From the NCBI RefSeq assembly GCF_037450285.1, contig NZ_JAQISN010000001.1, positions 1,488,001 to 1,552,000 of the forward strand: DNA of 64,000 nt, read 5' to 3'. The notes under the pieces are model-generated. The model was not told the DNA's origin. It made no database searches and worked only from the letters and a program-made list of their open reading frames with translations. Below, in pieces: positions 17,352 to 25,011 of this stretch. The stretch is from Erwinia sp. SLM-02 (GTDB taxonomy: Bacteria; Pseudomonadota; Gammaproteobacteria; Enterobacterales; Enterobacteriaceae). The position numbers and the translations under genes are program-made. How positions within the stretch are numbered: the first letter of the stretch is position 1; each line of letters begins with the position of its first letter.

Positions 17352-18417
17352 TTTTTTGCTCCGCATCCAGCCCCAGCATGGTGCGGATGCTGTCGTCTTC
17401 GCTGCCGGTGGCGGCAAAGTCATCAAACGCCCGCGCGGATACCGGAATAATATGTTCGGCGATAAACTTCGCGCCTTCCCGCGCGCCGCTTTCCGCCTCC
17501 TTCAGGCAGCATTCCCACTCCAGCACCGCCCAGCCGTCGTAGCCGTACTGCGCCAGCCGACTGAAGATGCCTTTAAAATCAATCTGACCATCGCCCGGCG
17601 AGCGGAAGCGGCCGGGGCGTTCGCTCCACGGCTGATAGCCGCCGTAAACCCCGCTGCGCCCGGAAGGGGTAAATTCGGCATCCTTGACGTGGAACGCTTT
17701 AATACGCGGGTGGTAGAGGTCGATAAAGGTCAGGTAGTCCATCTGCTGCAGCAGCATATGGCTCGGATCGAACAGAATATTGCAGCGCGGATGATGGTCG
17801 ACCGCCGCCAGGAAGCGGTCGAAGGTCACGCCGTCGTGCAAATCCTCCGACGGATGCAGCTCGTAGCAGACATCCACGCCGTGGCGGTCGAAGGCGTCGA
17901 GGATCGGCTTCCAGCGGGCGGCCAGCTCGCTGAAGGCCGCCTCGATCAGCGCCTCCTTGCGCGGCGGCCACGGGTAAAAGTACGGCCAGGCCAGCGCGCC
18001 GGAGAAGGTCGCATGCGATTTCAGCCCCAGCTTTTCCGAGGCGGCTGCCGCCTGCAGGAGTTTCTCCGCTGCCCACCGCTGGCGGCCCGGCGCATCCTCG
18101 CGCAGCGCCGCCGGGGCGAAGTCGCGAAACGCCAGTTCGTAGGCGGGGTGCACCGCCAGCAGCTGCCCCTCAAGGTGAGTCGACAGCTCGCTAATCACCA
18201 GCCCGTAGCGCGCCAGCAGCGCGGTAATGTCATCACAGTAGGCCTGGCTGCCGGCCGCCTTTTCCACATCAAAAATTGTCGGATGATTACAGGGGATCTG
18301 CAATGCCCTGAAACCCAGCCCCGACGCCCATCTGGCGAGGTTTTCCAGGGTATTAAACGGTGGCATATCACCGATGAACTGGGACAAAAACAGGCCAGGC
18401 CCTTTTAACGTTTTCAT
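17344..18417 (-). CDS. Sugar phosphate isomerase/epimerase-like TIM-barrel protein
   Basis: A 357-residue xylose-isomerase-like TIM barrel (AP endonuclease 2 superfamily). Metal-ligand positions are seen in CYELHPSEDLHDG, NILFDPSHMLLQQ, IKAFHVKDAEF and VLEWECC (Glu, Asp/His, His, Glu). Such proteins epimerise or dehydrate sugars and cyclitols. The start has CAGGAG seven bases upstream and lies 26 bases after the MFS stop. It is coupled to the following dehydrogenase by an 8-base overlap. The 1146-base ORF on the opposite strand is a shadow. Confidence 0.9.
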   Translation of the reverse strand: MKTLKGPGLFLSQFIGDMPPFNTLENLARWASGLGFRALQIPCNHPTIFDVEKAAGSQAYCDDITALLARYGLVISELSTHLEGQLLAVHPAYELAFRDFAPAALREDAPGRQRWAAEKLLQAAAASEKLGLKSHATFSGALAWPYFYPWPPRKEALIEAAFSELAARWKPILDAFDRHGVDVCYELHPSEDLHDGVTFDRFLAAVDHHPRCNILFDPSHMLLQQMDYLTFIDLYHPRIKAFHVKDAEFTPSGRSGVYGGYQPWSERPGRFRSPGDGQIDFKGIFSRLAQYGYDGWAVLEWECCLKEAESGAREGAKFIAEHIIPVSARAFDDFAATGSEDDSIRTMLGLDAEQKND

Positions 18418-18443
18418 TGCTTACTCCTGAAGTTTGTCAAAAA

Positions 18444-19685
18444 CTATTCCTGCTCTTTGTACTTGAAGGTGAAGAGGAATATGACCGCGATAACCGCAGC
18501 GGCAACCGCCGGGATCAGCCAGAACGTGGTCCAGTTTTCCGGCTGATGCACGCCGCCGTGGTTGATTAACTGGTTGTACAGCGCGCCGGAGATCTGCGAT
18601 CCCAGCAGCATGCCGATGCCGTAGGTGAACATGACGATCAGGCTCTGCGCCTGGCCTTTGACCTGGCTGCCGGCGATGCGGTCGGTGTAGATAAAGCCGA
18701 TAACGAAGAAGAAGTCGTAGCACACGCCGTGCAGGAGGATGCCGATGTACAGCAGCCAGCGCGTCTCTTCATTGACGCCGAAGGCAAACAGCGCGTAGCG
18801 CACGAACCAGGCCGCCATACCGATCAGCAGCATGTACTTCACCCCCAGCCGACGGAACAGCAGTGGGATAATCAGCATAAAGAAGATTTCGGACATCTGG
18901 CCGAACGACATCGCGGTACTGACGTCCGCAATACCCACGTCGGAGAGGAACGACGCGGTAAAGGCGTAGTAGGTCCCGAGAGGGATCGAGATCAGCGTGG
19001 CGCAGATGGCAAAGATCAGGAAGTGGCTTTTCTTCAGCAGCGCGAAGGCGTCGGCGCACAGCAGATCGCGCAGGGCAAACGGCTGGCCCTTAGCCGGGGC
19101 AGGGGTGTGCGGCAGCGTCAGGCTGTAGGCGGCCAGCACCGCAGAGAAGACGGCGGCCAGGCGGAAGATATCGGTGCTGGCGGCGATGCCGCTGACGCCG
19201 ATGCAGATCCCGGCCACGATCCAGCCGATGGTGCCGAACACCCGCACCACCGGGAAGCTTTTTTCGCTGTTGCTCAGGCTGTGGAAGGCGATGTTGTTGG
19301 TCAGCGCCAGGGTGGGCATATAGCACAGCGTGTAGGCGAACAGCAGGGCGATCAGCAGCGAGCCGTTCTCCGCCAGCAGGGCCTGCGGGACGAACCACAG
19401 AATCACCGCACCGGCCAGATGCAGCAGGGCCACCACCTTCTGTGACGGGAAGAAGCGGTCAACCACCATTCCCAGTACGAACGGCGAGAGAATGGAAGCA
19501 ATCGGCCCGGCGGAGAAGGCGTCGCCGATGATGCTGCCGAGATTATGCTGGGTCATCACCAGGCCGAGCGTAACCGACCAGGTTCCCCAGATGAAGAACT
19601 GTAAAAACATCATTAATGACAGCCGCGGTACCAGCATCACATGCTGCTGCCGCGAACCGTTGCCAGCGGTAAGTGAAGAAACCAT
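18444..19685 (-). CDS. MFS transporter of the nucleoside:H+ symporter-like group
   Basis: A 413-residue, 12-segment transporter with the N-terminal FLQFFIWGTWSVTLGLVM and the GYDFFF-like segment (GVCYDFFFVIGFIYTDRIA) of the nucleoside-H+ symporter-type family (NupG/XapB/YegT relatives). It heads a three-gene operon whose other products act on sugars, so a sugar, cyclitol or nucleoside-like substrate is inferred. The ribosome site is AAGGGG. Two LacI-type palindromes lie 22-64 bases upstream of the ATG, indicating repression. Confidence 0.88.
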   Translation of the reverse strand: MVSSLTAGNGSRQQHVMLVPRLSLMMFLQFFIWGTWSVTLGLVMTQHNLGSIIGDAFSAGPIASILSPFVLGMVVDRFFPSQKVVALLHLAGAVILWFVPQALLAENGSLLIALLFAYTLCYMPTLALTNNIAFHSLSNSEKSFPVVRVFGTIGWIVAGICIGVSGIAASTDIFRLAAVFSAVLAAYSLTLPHTPAPAKGQPFALRDLLCADAFALLKKSHFLIFAICATLISIPLGTYYAFTASFLSDVGIADVSTAMSFGQMSEIFFMLIIPLLFRRLGVKYMLLIGMAAWFVRYALFAFGVNEETRWLLYIGILLHGVCYDFFFVIGFIYTDRIAGSQVKGQAQSLIVMFTYGIGMLLGSQISGALYNQLINHGGVHQPENWTTFWLIPAVAAAVIAVIFLFTFKYKEQE

Positions 19686-19702
19686 CGTCAGACCCCTTCC
19701 TG

Positions 19703-19753
19703 AAAAGTAATCGATTACATTATTGTGTCAGATGAATGTAATCGATTACTTTT
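19703..19753. promoter_or_regulatory. Double LacI-type operator, inverted pair
   Basis: Two identical 12-bp palindromes GTAATCGATTAC lie at 19707-19718 and 19738-19749, centres 31 bp apart (about three helical turns). They are part of a perfect 18-bp inverted repeat (19703-19720 against 19736-19753) with a 15-base spacer. The central CG palindrome is typical of LacI/GalR operators. Placement just upstream of the MFS operon suggests cooperative repression. Confidence 0.8.
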
Positions 19754-19868
19754 GAGGTTTCCTGGATCTTTTATCGATCTGCGAGGTGGCTCACAAGCTT
19801 AATTTTTTACTAAAAGATCGTCCGGCCCGGCGCTGGCTTTCGCACCCTGCCTCCTCTTATAACCTTAA

Positions 19869-20348
19869 TCAGGCACAACAACGATCGTTCCATGAATCAC
19901 GATAAATGATATTACCTTCCGTATACTTCCAGGTGATCGCCTCGTAACGCAACTCGAGCGTTTCAAGGTGAGTGCTACTCACACCGTTAGGAGCCAGATA
20001 GGGCGCAACTGTTGTGATTTTGACGTTATCCAGAATGATATTGAAATATTCGGCCTCAACGCCTGATTCAAGAATGCGATACATCTTGATTGTACCTTTC
20101 TTCATGGTTCGGCCTTCGCAGACAGCGCGGTACAGAAGTGGTGTTGTCTGATCAAAGTCTTTCACTATCGTGATAGGGCGGTGAACGCACGTACCTGTAA
20201 GTTTCCCCCAGCTCGGATCAACGGGAATAGTGACTCCGTGGGAAAATGATTTTAACTCGATAGAACCCAGACGCTGTGGCATTGAACAACTGCCCACAAT
20301 CGGAGAACCATTTTCATCTTCAAGCCATAAGTGTGCGGGAGTGGACAT
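19869..20348 (-). CDS. hcp: Hcp-family type VI secretion tube protein (orphan)
   Basis: A 159-residue Hcp-like protein. Family features are the opening beta strands with FSHGVTIPVDPSWGKLTG (cf. the conserved NHxVxxPxDPxxGxxxGxRxH), VHRPITIVKDFDQTTPLLYRA, and a terminal ALxYxxIxWxY-like ELRYEAITWKY. Hcp hexamers form the inner tube of the type VI system and carry small effectors. The ribosome site is AAGGAA. No sheath, VgrG or TssM gene is nearby, so this is an orphan copy serving a system elsewhere. It is the last gene of a four-gene minus-strand group. Confidence 0.85.
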   Translation of the reverse strand: MSTPAHLWLEDENGSPIVGSCSMPQRLGSIELKSFSHGVTIPVDPSWGKLTGTCVHRPITIVKDFDQTTPLLYRAVCEGRTMKKGTIKMYRILESGVEAEYFNIILDNVKITTVAPYLAPNGVSSTHLETLELRYEAITWKYTEGNIIYRDSWNDRCCA

Positions 20349-20379
20349 GTAATTTCCTTATCACTGAGTATTAAATATT

Positions 20380-20387
20380 GGGGGGGG
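20380..20387. repeat. G8/C8 homopolymer tract upstream of hcp
   Basis: Eight consecutive G on the plus strand lie between the last small membrane gene and hcp, 32 bases before the hcp start codon. This is unusually long for the surrounding AT-rich DNA. Confidence 0.9.
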
Positions 20388-20395
20388 TTAGCGTT

Positions 20396-20584
20396 TCACC
20401 ATTTCACATAACGACCAAAAATAATCATTACTGCTATGAAAAAAACACCTATTGGCCAGACTGGACTACTGGGGAAAAAATGCGCCTGAACCAGGGCGAA
20501 AATAATGGTTAATACGGTTGGGCCGTAGACAGAAAAGAAGAAGCGCCCCTGCCACCGTAAAAAACGTTTGATATACATCATCAT
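20396..20584 (-). CDS. Small membrane protein, tandem paralogue (62 aa)
   Basis: A 62-residue protein with two hydrophobic segments (FSVYGPTVLTIIFALVQAHF and WPIGVFFIAVMIIFG) joined by FFPSSPVWP, ending RYVKW. It aligns over its full length with the 62-residue product of the next upstream gene (shared YGP, IFAL, FFP-SPVWP-GVF, RY-KW). That alignment fixes the start at the first of three consecutive Met codons at 20584, not at 20662. It lies between a candidate effector and Hcp, so an immunity role is possible. The family is not recognised. Confidence 0.75.
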   Translation of the reverse strand: MMMYIKRFLRWQGRFFFSVYGPTVLTIIFALVQAHFFPSSPVWPIGVFFIAVMIIFGRYVKW

Positions 20585-20655
20585 GGCTATTGAATCATCC
20601 TTCCTATGTATCTCCCTTATTACTGATGATTTAAGTAACTGTAATGTCGACGCTA

Positions 20656-20844
20656 TTACCATTTACAGTAACGCGTGAAAACAAAAATCATAATTATGGC
20701 GAATACGCCTACAGGCCAGACAGGGCTATCTGGAAAAAAATACCCCTGAAGCAGTGCGAAAACGATCGTAAAAATTACTGGTCCGTACAGTGAAGATAAA
20801 AACCTGAGCTGCCACAGTAGGAATTTCTTTAGTGATCGAATCAT
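20656..20844 (-). CDS. Small membrane protein, tandem paralogue (62 aa)
   Basis: A 62-residue protein, the same length as the downstream paralogue, with segments LYGPVIFTIVFALLQGYF and WPVGVFAIIMIFVFTRY around the loop FFPDSPVWP. The stop of the upstream 230-residue gene lies two bases before its start, so the two are translationally linked. Tandem duplicated small membrane proteins next to a putative toxin are a common layout for immunity genes; that role is inference here. Confidence 0.78.
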   Translation of the reverse strand: MIRSLKKFLLWQLRFLSSLYGPVIFTIVFALLQGYFFPDSPVWPVGVFAIIMIFVFTRYCKW

Positions 20845-20846
20845 GG

Positions 20847-21539
20847 TTATCTGATCATCCGAGTGATGATATTTGCTATACCAGAATCAGACGACCATTG
20901 CTTTTCAAGTGCGCCCGCGCGCTCGAAGACCGGTTCAATCAGGAAATACATCATTTCCAGTTGTTGCATGTAAAGTGCAGAGTAATAAGCTGGATATTGG
21001 ACGTGTAGACGACGAGCACTATCCGCCGCTTTCTGAACCAGGCCATATGTGGCCACAACTCCGGCAGCCGTACCCGCTGCACGTCCCGTAAGGGCACTGA
21101 GTTGCATACTTAGATTCAATCCAATACGAACGCTGGTAGCTACCGCTAAAGCGTACCCCACTCCGGAAAGGGAGCTGGCCGCGATATGAACATTCACGGC
21201 CATAAGCGCTTTTTTAATATGCTCTAATTGGGCATTGGTTTTGTATTTGAATATTTCTTCAAAGTAGACCCGCAGCATCTCATAGACAACGTCACCATGC
21301 TGGATAATGCGAATAACAGCATTCCTGAAGCGCAGATCCTCGGTCTTTTGCTGCTGGCAAACGTCATTATATTCATCAGTGAAACAGGATGTGTAATACA
21401 GCAGACGGGTCGCACCTTTCCCTAATGTATCAACTTGTTTTCTGACCTGCTGACCGACGGCAGAAAGAGCACGATCGAGCTTTAATGCAAGAATCTTATT
21501 GGCCTGTAAATAACTGATGACTTCACTGTTACCATACAT
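20847..21539 (-). CDS. Unknown 230-aa protein, candidate type VI secretion effector
   Basis: A 230-residue protein with a strong AAGGAG ribosome site. The N-terminal half is helical and charged. The middle (about residues 115-170: AASSLSGVGYALAVATSVRI and SALTGRAAGTAAGVVATYGL) is Gly/Ala-rich and amphipathic to hydrophobic, the kind of segment found in pore-forming toxins. There is no signal peptide. Its length and setting recall the Hcp-delivered ion-selective pore effector Ssp6 of Serratia with its small membrane immunity protein, but I cannot establish homology by reading. It heads the four-gene group ending in hcp. Confidence 0.6.
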   Translation of the reverse strand: MYGNSEVISYLQANKILALKLDRALSAVGQQVRKQVDTLGKGATRLLYYTSCFTDEYNDVCQQQKTEDLRFRNAVIRIIQHGDVVYEMLRVYFEEIFKYKTNAQLEHIKKALMAVNVHIAASSLSGVGYALAVATSVRIGLNLSMQLSALTGRAAGTAAGVVATYGLVQKAADSARRLHVQYPAYYSALYMQQLEMMYFLIEPVFERAGALEKQWSSDSGIANIITRMIR

Positions 21540-21712
21540 AATCGCTCCTTGCGTATTTTCATTAAACCCAGTTATTCATTCTTTCCACGGGAGGGGACGT
21601 TAAAGAGATTGGTACCGTACCAGTTATATGAAATAACGTCAGTAGCGATCTTACTGAGTTTCATCGGTAGCTCTCCCTCTGAGCGACGCGAAATACCGCC
21701 GTACCGTGCCCG

Positions 21713-22675
21713 TTACGGCTCAGCCTTACCGCCCTGGAAGGTACGCCGCCATTCACTGGGGCTTACGGTGTAGCGCTGCTTAAAGCTCTGGCGGAAGGAA
21801 ATCACCGACTGATAGCCGCTCAACGTGGCGACAGCTTCAATGGAATGCTCGGTCAGTTCCAGCAGTTGCTGGCTGTTCTGCAGGCGCTCGGCGTTGAGCC
21901 ATTCGCCGACCGACATGCCGGTGGCGCGCAGAAAATGGCGGGTAAAGGTGCGGCGGCTCATCATCACCCGGGCCGCCAGCGAATCGAGATCGTGCTGGCG
22001 ATCGAGGCTGTCGCGCAGATAGCCGAGCAGGGCGTTGATGCGCTCGTCCTGAGTGGTTTGCGGAATAGGGTGAGAAATATACTGCGCCTGCCCCCCGTCG
22101 CGGTGCGGCGGGATCACCATCCGCCGTGCGACCCGATTTGCCACAGCGCTGCCGTAAAACTGGCGCAGCAGGTACAGGCAGCAGTCCATTCCTGCGGCGG
22201 TCCCGGCGGAGGTGATCAGCCGCTGCTCGTCAACGTAAAGCGCGTTGGTATCCAGCTGCACATGCGGGAAGCGCGCGCTGAAGTCCTGCTCAAACTCCCA
22301 GTGGGTTGAGGCGCGACGCCCGTCAAGCAGGCCGGCATACGCCAGCACGTAGGTGCCGAGGCACAGGCCCACGACTCTGGCGCCGCGCTGCCAGGCGTCG
22401 CGCAATGCCTGGCATAATGCAGGGGACGGCTGCTCGCCGGGATGCGGCCACCAGGGCACGACGATCAAATCAGCCAGCGCCAGCACTTCCAGCCCGTGCG
22501 GGGTTTCAATGCTCATGCCCATCAGCGATTTCAGCGTGCCGGGCCGTTCGGCGCACAGCGTCAGCTCGAACAGCGGGCTGTCGGCCAGCACCGGGCCGAA
22601 AATAGTGCAGGGGACCGAAACGTGAAACGGGCTGAACCCGGGTGTCACCAGCACGGCGACCGACGGTAACGGCAT
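21713..22675 (-). CDS. GlxA-family transcriptional regulator (DJ-1/PfpI domain + AraC HTH)
   Basis: A 320-residue FtrA/GlxA-type regulator. An amidotransferase-like DJ-1/PfpI sensor domain (residues about 1-180; nucleophile-elbow region VVGLCLGTYVLAYAGLLDGR) is followed by a C-terminal AraC double helix-turn-helix (SRRTFTRHFLRATGMSVGEW and VATLSGYQSVISFRQSFKQR). The ATG at 22675 has AGGAGAAA; upstream in-frame codons lack one. It lies 42 bases after a metallo-beta-lactamase-fold hydrolase on the same strand, so the two probably form an operon. Confidence 0.9.
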   Translation of the reverse strand: MPLPSVAVLVTPGFSPFHVSVPCTIFGPVLADSPLFELTLCAERPGTLKSLMGMSIETPHGLEVLALADLIVVPWWPHPGEQPSPALCQALRDAWQRGARVVGLCLGTYVLAYAGLLDGRRASTHWEFEQDFSARFPHVQLDTNALYVDEQRLITSAGTAAGMDCCLYLLRQFYGSAVANRVARRMVIPPHRDGGQAQYISHPIPQTTQDERINALLGYLRDSLDRQHDLDSLAARVMMSRRTFTRHFLRATGMSVGEWLNAERLQNSQQLLELTEHSIEAVATLSGYQSVISFRQSFKQRYTVSPSEWRRTFQGGKAEP

Positions 22676-22717
22676 AGTTTTCTCCTGATGACGGCGCAAG
22701 GACGGCTATCTTACCAC

Positions 22718-23494
22718 TCAGAACGTCCGGCTTTCGCCATCTTCGGCCACCCACAGGCGATGGGCAAAGCCGTTGCGCTCCGCGTAATCGCGCAGCGGCT
22801 GGCGGCCGAGCAGACAGTGGTTAATGGCCTCCATATGGCTGGCAACGATGTGACTTTCCGGCAGCAGGCGGTGAACCCGCAGCGTATCCTCCTCGCCCAT
22901 GATAATCGCGCCGAAGCAGTCAATCTGCGCACTTCCGGCATTCAGCACCACCACGTCGGGTTTGAACGCTGCCAGCGCCTGCTCAACGGCCGGAACCCAG
23001 ACGGTGTCCCCGGCTATATACAGCGTCGGCTCAGCGGGGTGCTGAAATACCAGGCCGCAGGCTTCACCCAACCGCTTTGCCAGCGGCGGCAGCGCGTAGG
23101 CGGCATTGCTGCCGTGCTGGCCGTCGGTTTTCCACAGGGTAATCCCGTCAATTTCCGTACGATCATCCAGCACCGTCACCGCGGTGAAACCCTGCGCGTG
23201 GATTTGTCTGGCATCCTGCTGATTCTGGCTGAACAGGGGGATATCACGAGCAATTAAGCGCTGTGCGGCCTCATCCCAGTGGTCCTCGTGAGTGTGGGTG
23301 ACGATAACCGCATCGGCATTAATGATCTCGGCAACCGGCAGCGGCAGGTCGACCAGTGGGTTGCGCAGATGGCTGCGGGCGGTACCGGGAAAACCGGGCA
23401 GCGCGCCTTTATCTGCCAGCATCGGGTCGATCAGAAAGGTTTTGCCGGCATAGTCCAGCCTGAGCGTGGCGTTGCGGATCTGAGTGAGTTTCAT
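22718..23494 (-). CDS. MBL-fold (metallo-beta-lactamase superfamily) hydrolase
   Basis: A 258-residue MBL-fold protein of the UlaG-like/YcbL-type group. The zinc motif is THTHEDHWDEAA (HxHxDH), with the later ligands in GDTVWVPAV (Asp) and SHMEAINH (His). The start at 23494 (MKLTQIRNATLRLDYAGKTF) has a GGAGA box; the frame extends far upstream but the codons there are shadow sequence of the neighbouring gene. It is transcribed ahead of the GlxA regulator. The substrate is unknown. Confidence 0.88.
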   Translation of the reverse strand: MKLTQIRNATLRLDYAGKTFLIDPMLADKGALPGFPGTARSHLRNPLVDLPLPVAEIINADAVIVTHTHEDHWDEAAQRLIARDIPLFSQNQQDARQIHAQGFTAVTVLDDRTEIDGITLWKTDGQHGSNAAYALPPLAKRLGEACGLVFQHPAEPTLYIAGDTVWVPAVEQALAAFKPDVVVLNAGSAQIDCFGAIIMGEEDTLRVHRLLPESHIVASHMEAINHCLLGRQPLRDYAERNGFAHRLWVAEDGESRTF

Positions 23495-23651
23495 GTGGGC
23501 TCTCCATCTGAGCGGCAGCGGAATACCGCCGAACCGCGCCAGTATAGAGAGGAGGGAAAATCGCAATAAGTAGCCTGATGGACAATAAGCGATGGGATTG
23601 GGACAACTTTGTTCCGGGCCGCATCGACCCCACTGAAACTCTGCCACTAAT

Positions 23652-23960
23652 TCAGGCGTAGCGGCGAACGGCAGGCGCGCGCAGCCGGGCCAGAATACAG
23701 GCGCAGTTCTCGTACAGCGTGCAGATCCGGCGCTCCAGCACCTCCGGCGGATGGGCCTCCACTTCCGCATACATACTGAGAATTTCGCTTTTACAGTGCG
23801 AGCGGCAGCTGCGTTTCTTCTGCCGGGCGTCCAGCCAGCGCAGCAGCATCCGCTTTTTCTCCGCATCGCGGTGCAGCATGCTGCTCCTGATGCTGCGAAT
23901 GGCCTGCAAAAAATCCTGATAGAAGTCGGTGATATCCTGCATTTTGTCGATATTCATCAT
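23652..23960 (-). CDS. Hypothetical cysteine-containing protein (102 aa)
   Basis: A 102-residue, mainly helical, basic protein beginning MMNIDKMQDITDFYQDF. It contains five cysteines in two clusters (RSCRSHCK and ICTLYENCAC), possibly metal-binding. The ribosome site is CAGGA, 12 bases upstream. I do not recognise a family. It lies downstream of iolE on the same strand, with a hairpin between them. Moderate support only: coding potential is judged from a clean start and lack of a better frame on the other strand. Confidence 0.5.
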   Translation of the reverse strand: MMNIDKMQDITDFYQDFLQAIRSIRSSMLHRDAEKKRMLLRWLDARQKKRSCRSHCKSEILSMYAEVEAHPPEVLERRICTLYENCACILARLRAPAVRRYA

Positions 23961-23985
23961 TTTTGCATCATCCTGCCCGGTTAAG

Positions 23986-24012
23986 CGGCAGCCGGATAAT
24001 CCCCGGCTGCCG
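23986..24012 (-). terminator. Hairpin downstream of iolE, possible terminator
   Basis: CGGCAGCCGG (23986-23995) pairs with CCGGCTGCCG (24003-24012), a perfect 10-bp GC-rich stem with a 7-base loop, 59 bases after the iolE stop. There is no T tract, so termination would be weak or factor-dependent. Confidence 0.5.
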
Positions 24013-24070
24013 GGTCGTCAGTCAGCGGCGCTGGCCGCCGGTGACGGGGTCATGATTACACCGCCGCCGT

Positions 24071-24988
24071 TCAGCGTTTCGCGGCCCGATCGATAGCGTA
24101 TCCGGCTTTGGTCAGCGAGGATTTCAGGCTGGCATAGCCAATCCGCGCATATTCCAGCGGTGGTGCCAGCGCCGGATCCTGCTCGGCCTCCACCACAAAC
24201 CAGCCCTGATAGCCAATGCCCGCCAGCCGCGAGATGACCGCATCAAAGTCAATGCTGCCGTCGCCAGGTACGGTATAAACGCCTTTCAGCACTGCATCGA
24301 GAAACGAGTCGCGCTGCCAGTCCAGCCCGGCGCGCACGTCCGCACGAACGTCTTTGGTATGTACGTGGTTAATGCGTTTACCGTGCTTGCTCAGGACGCT
24401 CAGCGGGTCGACCCCGGCAAACACCAGGTGCCCGGTGTCAAACAGCAGCCCCACCTGCGGACCGGTGGCCGCCATCAGCAGATCGATGTCGCGTTCGTCC
24501 TCAATCACCGTGCCCATATGATGATGGAAGGCCAGCGGCACGCCGAAATCGCGGCACCAGCTGGCGAACAGATCCAGCTTCGCGCCGTACTCGCGGATCT
24601 GTTCTTCCGTCAGCCTGCGGCGCTGGCTCAGCGGTACCTGCTGCTGGTTCTGAATGGTGCCTGCGGTTTCACCGTAGACCAGGCAGGCCGCACCGCACGC
24701 CTTAAACAGCTGCATCTGCGGCGTGGCTTTGGCGATCTCACTCTCCAGATCGTTATCCAGCAGGGTGCCGGAGTACCAGCCGGACACCAGTTGAAGCTGA
24801 TATTCCGCCAGCTGCGGCTGCAGTTCAGCGGCGGTGCGCGGGAATTTACCGCCGGTTTCCACGCCGGAAAAACCGGCCAGCCGGCTCTCCGCCAGGCAGA
24901 CGGAGAGTGGGGTGTCGCCGCCGAGCTGCGGCAGGTCATCGTTGGACCAGGCGATAGGGGCAATACCCAGTTTTGCGTGCAACGTCAT
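24071..24988 (-). CDS. iolE: Myo-inosose-2 dehydratase
   Basis: A 305-residue TIM-barrel protein recognisable as IolE, which dehydrates 2-keto-myo-inositol (scyllo-inosose) to 3D-(3,5/4)-trihydroxycyclohexane-1,2-dione. Typical segments are GIAPIAWSNDDLPQLGGDTP, FSGVETGGKFP, LAFHHHMGTVIEDERDID, LLFDTGHLVFAGVDP and HVHTKDVRADV, carrying the Glu/Asp/His metal ligands. The length is normal. The ribosome site is AGAGGAAA. It follows iolD by 23 bases, so iolD-iolE form an operon whose product order matches consecutive pathway steps. Confidence 0.95.
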   Translation of the reverse strand: MTLHAKLGIAPIAWSNDDLPQLGGDTPLSVCLAESRLAGFSGVETGGKFPRTAAELQPQLAEYQLQLVSGWYSGTLLDNDLESEIAKATPQMQLFKACGAACLVYGETAGTIQNQQQVPLSQRRRLTEEQIREYGAKLDLFASWCRDFGVPLAFHHHMGTVIEDERDIDLLMAATGPQVGLLFDTGHLVFAGVDPLSVLSKHGKRINHVHTKDVRADVRAGLDWQRDSFLDAVLKGVYTVPGDGSIDFDAVISRLAGIGYQGWFVVEAEQDPALAPPLEYARIGYASLKSSLTKAGYAIDRAAKR

Positions 24989-25011
24989 GTTCTGTTTCCT
25001 CTGGCTGAAAG

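Noticed and set aside
17260..18408. 382-codon open frame on the plus strand over the isomerase/epimerase gene
   Set aside because: Antisense to a conserved TIM-barrel enzyme, Arg/His/Gln-rich, with no ribosome site.
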